From contig VFIW01000006.1 of assembly GCA_006386115.1 (NCBI GenBank), forward strand, positions 1,260,706-1,324,705: a DNA stretch of 64,000 nucleotides, given 5' to 3'. The first letter of the stretch is position 1. Every line of letters begins with the position of its first letter. A program made the translations under genes and the position numbers. Source of the DNA: Globisporangium splendens (taxonomy: Eukaryota > Oomycota > Peronosporomycetes > Pythiales > Pythiaceae). Of this stretch, positions 59,426 through 64,000 are shown piece by piece. Under the pieces are notes generated by a model. The model saw nothing but the letters and a program-made list of their open reading frames with translations, was not told where the DNA came from and did no database searches.

Positions 59426-61654
59426 TTAGAAAGATCGACTATACTTCTTGATCTCATACAGGATTTCTTGTGTCGTGACAATGTCGTTGCCAAATGGCGG
59501 AGGCCGCTGATAGCTCTTCTTGACAATCTCGATGAATCGCGTGTAGTACAGCAGCAATTGCGTGAGCACCTGCTTCAAGATCTCCATGCCGTTGCGGAAG
59601 TTCGAGAAGTATTTCATGATGTTGCCGTTCATCTTCTCGATCCCGCTTTTCCACGTACTCGCAAACTCGCGCACGATCTTCTCGAGCTGCGCAGTGTCGA
59701 CTTCGTGGTTGCTCACGCTGCCGCTGCCCATGGACCGACCTAGCGTCACACTCTCGTTGTGGCGCACAAACTGGATCAGCTTCGCGTACCAGGTCATGAG
59801 CTCTTCTTCGACAAACTTTTCACGCTGCTCGGCGAGCAGTTCTTCAAACTTGGCCGTTTCTTCCGAGATAATGCGTCGTTCCTGGAACAGCGAGAGCACG
59901 AGATCGTAGTTGTTGACGAGGAAGACGCATTTGTCCTTCGAGTTCTTGTGCTGCTCTGCGAGGCGAGCTAGTAAACCGAGAATCTCATCGCGGAGCACCG
60001 CCAGATTGTTCAGCACCATGTTGCCCGCGCCATTTTCGTGCATTTGTGCACTGGAGATCGAGGCGTCGTCTCCATCTCTCGACTGGTGCTGCTGCGTGTA
60101 CATGCTCAGACTCAGCACGGATGCGGCAAATTCAGCATAGCGGCGAATCACGTAGTGCGGGTGGAGATCGATCGCGCCGAGCTTCTTCACCTTAGCGTTC
60201 TTCACGCTCATCAGGTTGAGATCAAACACAGCCTTGAACCGCGGCCAGAGCAACAGCGTCACGCGGTCAAAGAACGAGTCGAGAACCGGGATGCGCCGCT
60301 TCTCCATGACGAGCCGCTGCGCGTACGTGAGGCGAATCATGAGCAGTAGCCCAATGGCATCGTAGCAGGTGAACAAGTAGTTTTCGAGGTTTTCCAGGCA
60401 TGCCGAGAGCGTTTTCGCAAACACACGGAGAAACAGATCTCTCGAGCGCAGCAGGTTCTCGCCATGGCTCGCTTTGAAAAAATCGATGAGGAACAGATAC
60501 TCCGAGGTCGCTGAGTTCATCAAATGCTGCTGGACGTTGCGGAAAATGGCTTCGTAGGGCAATTTATGGCCCTCCTGTTGCGCGACATGCAAGATCAATG
60601 GGGGTGCGGCTGCCGCCTCTAAAATCTTCTCGCGATCTCCGATTGAAAACGTATCGTTCCGCTTGGTCAGGTTCACCCGGGAGCTGAAAATGCTCTTGAG
60701 CGACTGCTCTTCGATCGCGATGAGGTCCGTTCGGGTCGCGACCTCTTCGTGGAACTTCATGAGTCCCGCATGATAGGACTTGAACACTGTCGTCAGCGTC
60801 TTGCTCATCGTTTCCGCATACACTTCGCGGAATTCTTCCTCGACGTCGGGTGCGTTGTCTGACAGGAACGTGACCAAGTACTTCATCGGCAGCAGCGTGT
60901 TCTGCTGCACCATCTGCACGTTAGTCTTGGGCTTCTTGACTTCGTTCATTTTCGCCAAGAGGAACTCGCGGATGCGCACGATCGCGCGCGTTTTCAGCTT
61001 CTGCAGCTGTGTCTCGACTTCGCGGAACGCTGCAGTTTGCGCCGGCACGAGATCAAACGACGACCCCTCTGGATCAGGTTCCTTCAATGCAGCATACTTG
61101 AGTTTGCCATTCAGCGTCACGAGTGCATGCAGGTACACGTCATTCACTTCGGCGTCATCGATCGTCGTGACCAGCGACGGCGCCAATGCGACCTGGTCGA
61201 GGTAGCTCTTGAGCTGGTCCTCGGTCTCGCGGCGGTTCTTCAAGCGCACATTCATGCCGATCGACTCGTCCTGGAGATGCCGGATCTCGTCGCTGATGCC
61301 GCCCAGATCGGCTTGGAACCCGAGCAGCATCTCCTGCATCTTGGCTAGGATGTTGTCGCACTCCTGCACCTGATCATGGAGCTCCACGATGTCCTCGGAC
61401 TTCATCACGTACTGCGACACCGAGTCGATCTCGGCCGCGCGCAAGTCCTGGTCGATCTGGTTCGCGTACTGGCGCAGGTCCACGCCCTTGGACAGCGCCT
61501 CCTTGATAATGCCGTCCTGCTGGAAGAGCTCCAAGTAGTCGTCCAGCTCGTCGAAGTCGATCTCCTCGAGGTTCACGCCGCCGTCGCTGGCAGCGGCGCC
61601 CGCGTCTCCGTCATTGTGGTGCTTCATGGAGGGGGAGAGCAACGAAGAGCTCAT
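59426..61654 (-). CDS. VPS52: VPS52, GARP/EARP tethering complex subunit
   Basis: A single exon encodes 742 residues from the ATG at 61654. An acidic N-terminus is followed by coiled coil with typical VPS52 text (SDEIRHLQDESIGMNVRLKN, about 130-150), then LLPMKYLVTFL, YLFLIDFF and FDRVTLLLWPRFKAVFDLNL (about 480-500) of the SAC2/VPS52 helical domain. VPS52 links VPS51, 53 and 54 in the GARP complex, which tethers endosome-derived vesicles at the trans-Golgi. Length matches the family's roughly 720. An ATG 27 bases downstream (MKHHNDG) is an alternative start. The gene is convergent with the SPX transporter. Opposite-strand readings are shadows. Confidence 0.93.
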   Translation of the reverse strand: MSSSLLSPSMKHHNDGDAGAAASDGGVNLEEIDFDELDDYLELFQQDGIIKEALSKGVDLRQYANQIDQDLRAAEIDSVSQYVMKSEDIVELHDQVQECDNILAKMQEMLLGFQADLGGISDEIRHLQDESIGMNVRLKNRRETEDQLKSYLDQVALAPSLVTTIDDAEVNDVYLHALVTLNGKLKYAALKEPDPEGSSFDLVPAQTAAFREVETQLQKLKTRAIVRIREFLLAKMNEVKKPKTNVQMVQQNTLLPMKYLVTFLSDNAPDVEEEFREVYAETMSKTLTTVFKSYHAGLMKFHEEVATRTDLIAIEEQSLKSIFSSRVNLTKRNDTFSIGDREKILEAAAAPPLILHVAQQEGHKLPYEAIFRNVQQHLMNSATSEYLFLIDFFKASHGENLLRSRDLFLRVFAKTLSACLENLENYLFTCYDAIGLLLMIRLTYAQRLVMEKRRIPVLDSFFDRVTLLLWPRFKAVFDLNLMSVKNAKVKKLGAIDLHPHYVIRRYAEFAASVLSLSMYTQQHQSRDGDDASISSAQMHENGAGNMVLNNLAVLRDEILGLLARLAEQHKNSKDKCVFLVNNYDLVLSLFQERRIISEETAKFEELLAEQREKFVEEELMTWYAKLIQFVRHNESVTLGRSMGSGSVSNHEVDTAQLEKIVREFASTWKSGIEKMNGNIMKYFSNFRNGMEILKQVLTQLLLYYTRFIEIVKKSYQRPPPFGNDIVTTQEILYEIKKYSRSF

Positions 61655-61908
61655 TGAGCAGGTTCACTTGTGGCAATTGCTGCGCAGCTTCTGGGGTCTG
61701 TCGGGTTCGCGCGACCTTCGTGCGACATGCAATGCAAGCAAAAGGACAAAATGACAGAAGCGGGTATACAATATGACGGAAGAGGTGAGAATGGAGACGA
61801 AAACCAATTGAGCGACAAAAGACACACGAAAGCATATTATTGCCATGCTACCTTCTTCTTTGAATGCGATGAGGACTACATCCTCCCTTTTCACGTCCAT
61901 AATGTGAA

Positions 61909-63983
61909 CTATTGCTTTGCCGACGAGTCTCGGATCTGGACTCGGCGTGAAATGAACTCCTGGAGATCCTTGGCAGCCCTGCAGAAGCAAAATAGCAACG
62001 AGACAAACAGTGAGTGCCTTTGTGATGCGCAGGCATCCATAGCAAATAAAAGTCCAAAGTACGTACTTGTAGTAGTTGGTGTCAGGAGTGTTGTAGATCG
62101 TGCAATTCTCGCACATTCTGTCGAGATCTGCTCGGAGTGCTACTTTCGAAATGTATTGGCCACTCTCGATCCGCTTCGCGATCAGCGAGAGATCGACGGG
62201 ATCCTTGATGTAGTCCAAGTAATCTACCACGATCGTTGTATCGACAGGCTCGTGGAATGGCCACGCGCTGCGGTGACTAGAAACTGCCTTCCAGATCTGC
62301 ATGAGCTGAGTCTTCAGACTGCCTGGGTCGCGGGTGCTGCAAACAAAAACAAATCGTAGCCCAGTTAGAATGGAATCAAGAACGCAATGCGATTCAAAGA
62401 GTGCAATGACGTACCCAATGCGGCTGTTTCGGATTGTTGCTTGCGACCACCCAGCTTCCTCTACACAAGTTGCATGACACGGTAAATCAATGACTCTGTT
62501 GATCAAATGGAAAAGGAAATATAGCATGCACATATACTTACTGACACCAGGGATCATGTAAATGTCCATGAGCCGTCCTTCTGCGAACTTTGTCAAGCCA
62601 GGGTAAGTGATATGAGCACGCGAACGCTCCTTGATTTTGTCTTGGATAGCCTACACAGCAAACAGGAAACTTGAGTGCATCCATTCCGGACCAACCCAAA
62701 AAAACTCAATTTGTGTTCGCACCTTGCGCTGCTTGTGCACCATCGATGTGATTCTCAGATAATCAATCTGGTAGTGAATCGTGCACTCCATGAGGGTACC
62801 TCCATCGTAATCCTTGATGTATCCAAACCAATTTGGCTTTGGCATTGACACGACCTTGGCAAATCCTTGCTTCTTGAAATAGCCGATCGCGTAGTTGTCT
62901 GCGTAGGTGAGGAAGTGTGTGATCCCTATCTTCTTCACATACTCCTTGAGATGGTTCATCAACCGGGTGCCATAGCCTTTCACTTGATCTGCTGCATTGA
63001 TCGCACAAAACGCGATTTCAGCGAAGTGGTTCGGCAAGAATGGCCGGTAGCAAATCCCTCCGATCACGCGTGTTCCGTTCTTCAAAATCACCATCGAGTG
63101 GTGGTTTCGATCAAACACCAAACGCACAATGTACTCCTTCGGCATCTTTGGCAACTGCTTGGCGAAAATGTTTTTCAGCGTCGTGAGCTGGACCATGCGT
63201 TCGGGGGTACCGTCGTTTGTGATCACGTCAAACTTGACGAGACCGCCGTCTTCTTCCATTTTGGCCATATCGTCGCGCGAGAGCATGATTGGAGCTGGTG
63301 CAACAACCTCATCTGCATCATAAACATTGAAAAAATTAGCCTCAATATCAACGCGGTGTCAATCCAGTGCAGCTAAAAGCAGCGGTACCTTGTGCAGCCT
63401 TGACTTCCTCAACCTTTTGCTTCTTTGGAATCGCTTCTTTTCCGTGCGCATTTTCCTTTGGAACGGCCGAGTCGGCTGAAGGTTCGATCTTGCGCTTATC
63501 TCCAGCACTTGCTTGCGTTGTTGTCGTCGGGGACTCCGGATGCTTTTCCTCCGCTGCGGCCGTCTCTTTCATCGAAGCTTGCATTTGACTCCCCTTCTCG
63601 GCTTCCTTTCCTTTCTCCTCTTCACTTTCCGCTACAGTAGCTGCAGCGGATAGCGGCACATCTTTAGAAGCTTCTTGAGGAGACACCCCTTCACAAGGAG
63701 TCGCGGCTGCACTCGTCTGATCCTGTGCTTTGGCAGTGCATGGTGGCTCCAAAGGCAGCGCTTCTTCAGAAACGGCGTGGATCACCTCCGCGTCACCACG
63801 CACCTCAGCGCTTGTCTCCGCGCTCTTCTCTTCTTGTGCAGTCGTCGCGGGTGCCTCAGCCACATCCGCGGGCGGCAAATTTTCCGTCGCTGCGACACTC
63901 TCCGATTCCGTGGTCTTCACCTCAGTGGAGGTTGCCTCCGTTGCCACGGAAGCTTCAGTAGTTGTGGTCGTAGTGGCGGTCAT
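61909..63983 (-). CDS. GCN5: GCN5/KAT2 histone acetyltransferase with bromodomain
   Basis: Six exons (63983-63389, 63312-62723, 62650-62542, 62460-62415, 62336-62067, 61978-61909) give 559 residues. The first about 195 residues are Thr/Ala/Glu-rich low complexity ending in a basic KKQK patch; there is no PCAF N-domain. The acetyltransferase domain (about 225-380) shows FAEIAFCAI with the catalytic Glu near 297, the acetyl-CoA loop QVKGYGTRLM, and KKQGFAK. The bromodomain (about 445-550) has FHEPVD, YLDYIKDPVDL and YNTPDTNYYK with the acetyl-lysine-binding Asn. GCN5 acetylates histone H3 in SAGA/ADA coactivator complexes. It lies on the same strand as VPS52, 254 bp upstream. The start at 63983 is 18 bases from the window edge, so its promoter is not visible. 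Confidence 0.95.
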
Positions 63984-64000
63984 CGTAGTGACCGTCGACG

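Overview
The window is compact, gene-dense eukaryotic nuclear DNA. Most of the 59 spliceosomal introns I resolved are about 50-110 nt, genes lie a few hundred bases apart on both strands, and coding sequence is moderately GC-rich. Gene content and style point to a stramenopile, most likely an oomycete: SHAQKYF-type MYB, SPX-SLC13 transporter, KDM4-type demethylase, a non-LTR retroelement with a C-terminal RNase H, and tiny introns with GTACG-like donors. The taxonomic call is inference; no rRNA or barcode gene is present.

Left part (1-10.3 kb): the 5' end of coatomer alpha (running off the left edge) is divergent from an NF-YA gene and shares a promoter with three evenly spaced CCAAT boxes. 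Next come a malonyl-CoA decarboxylase with an added cyclic-nucleotide-binding-like domain and a peroxisomal SKL end, a 1.6 kb gap, the U4/U6 snRNP protein PRP4, and a circularly permuted GTPase of the GNL1 type with an inserted cysteine/histidine cluster.

Centre-left (10.6-18.3 kb): a decayed gene for the intraflagellar transport protein IFT172. It has large internal deletions, an in-frame TAG and a frameshift. Near its 3' end it is interrupted by a 4.3 kb, 5'-truncated LINE flanked by a perfect 15-bp target-site duplication. This is the most informative feature: it suggests a lineage that recently lost, or is losing, motile flagella (zoospores), unless an intact copy exists elsewhere.

Centre (18.4-38 kb): a possible small secreted protein, the GPI-anchor enzyme subunit PIG-C, a 3.6 kb gene-poor interval, a SHAQKYF MYB factor, tRNA-splicing endonuclease subunit SEN54, a JmjN-JmjC-PHD histone demethylase, a frame-broken conserved-looking gene of about 475 codons, the small GTPase ARL1, and Integrator subunit 3.

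Right part (38.4-64 kb): a 4,519-residue HECT ubiquitin ligase, an LRR protein whose gene model needs two GC-AG introns, proteasome subunit beta-5, a 13-exon SPX-SLC13 phosphate-type transporter, the GARP/EARP tether VPS52, and the GCN5 histone acetyltransferase with bromodomain. Most intact genes are single-copy housekeeping functions (vesicle traffic, RNA processing, chromatin, protein turnover). No operon-like functional cluster is apparent. The accessory content is the broken IFT172, its LINE and the frame-broken gene near 31 kb.

Exon boundaries were assigned by hand from GT/GC-AG sites and reading phase; every multi-exon model given keeps frame throughout.
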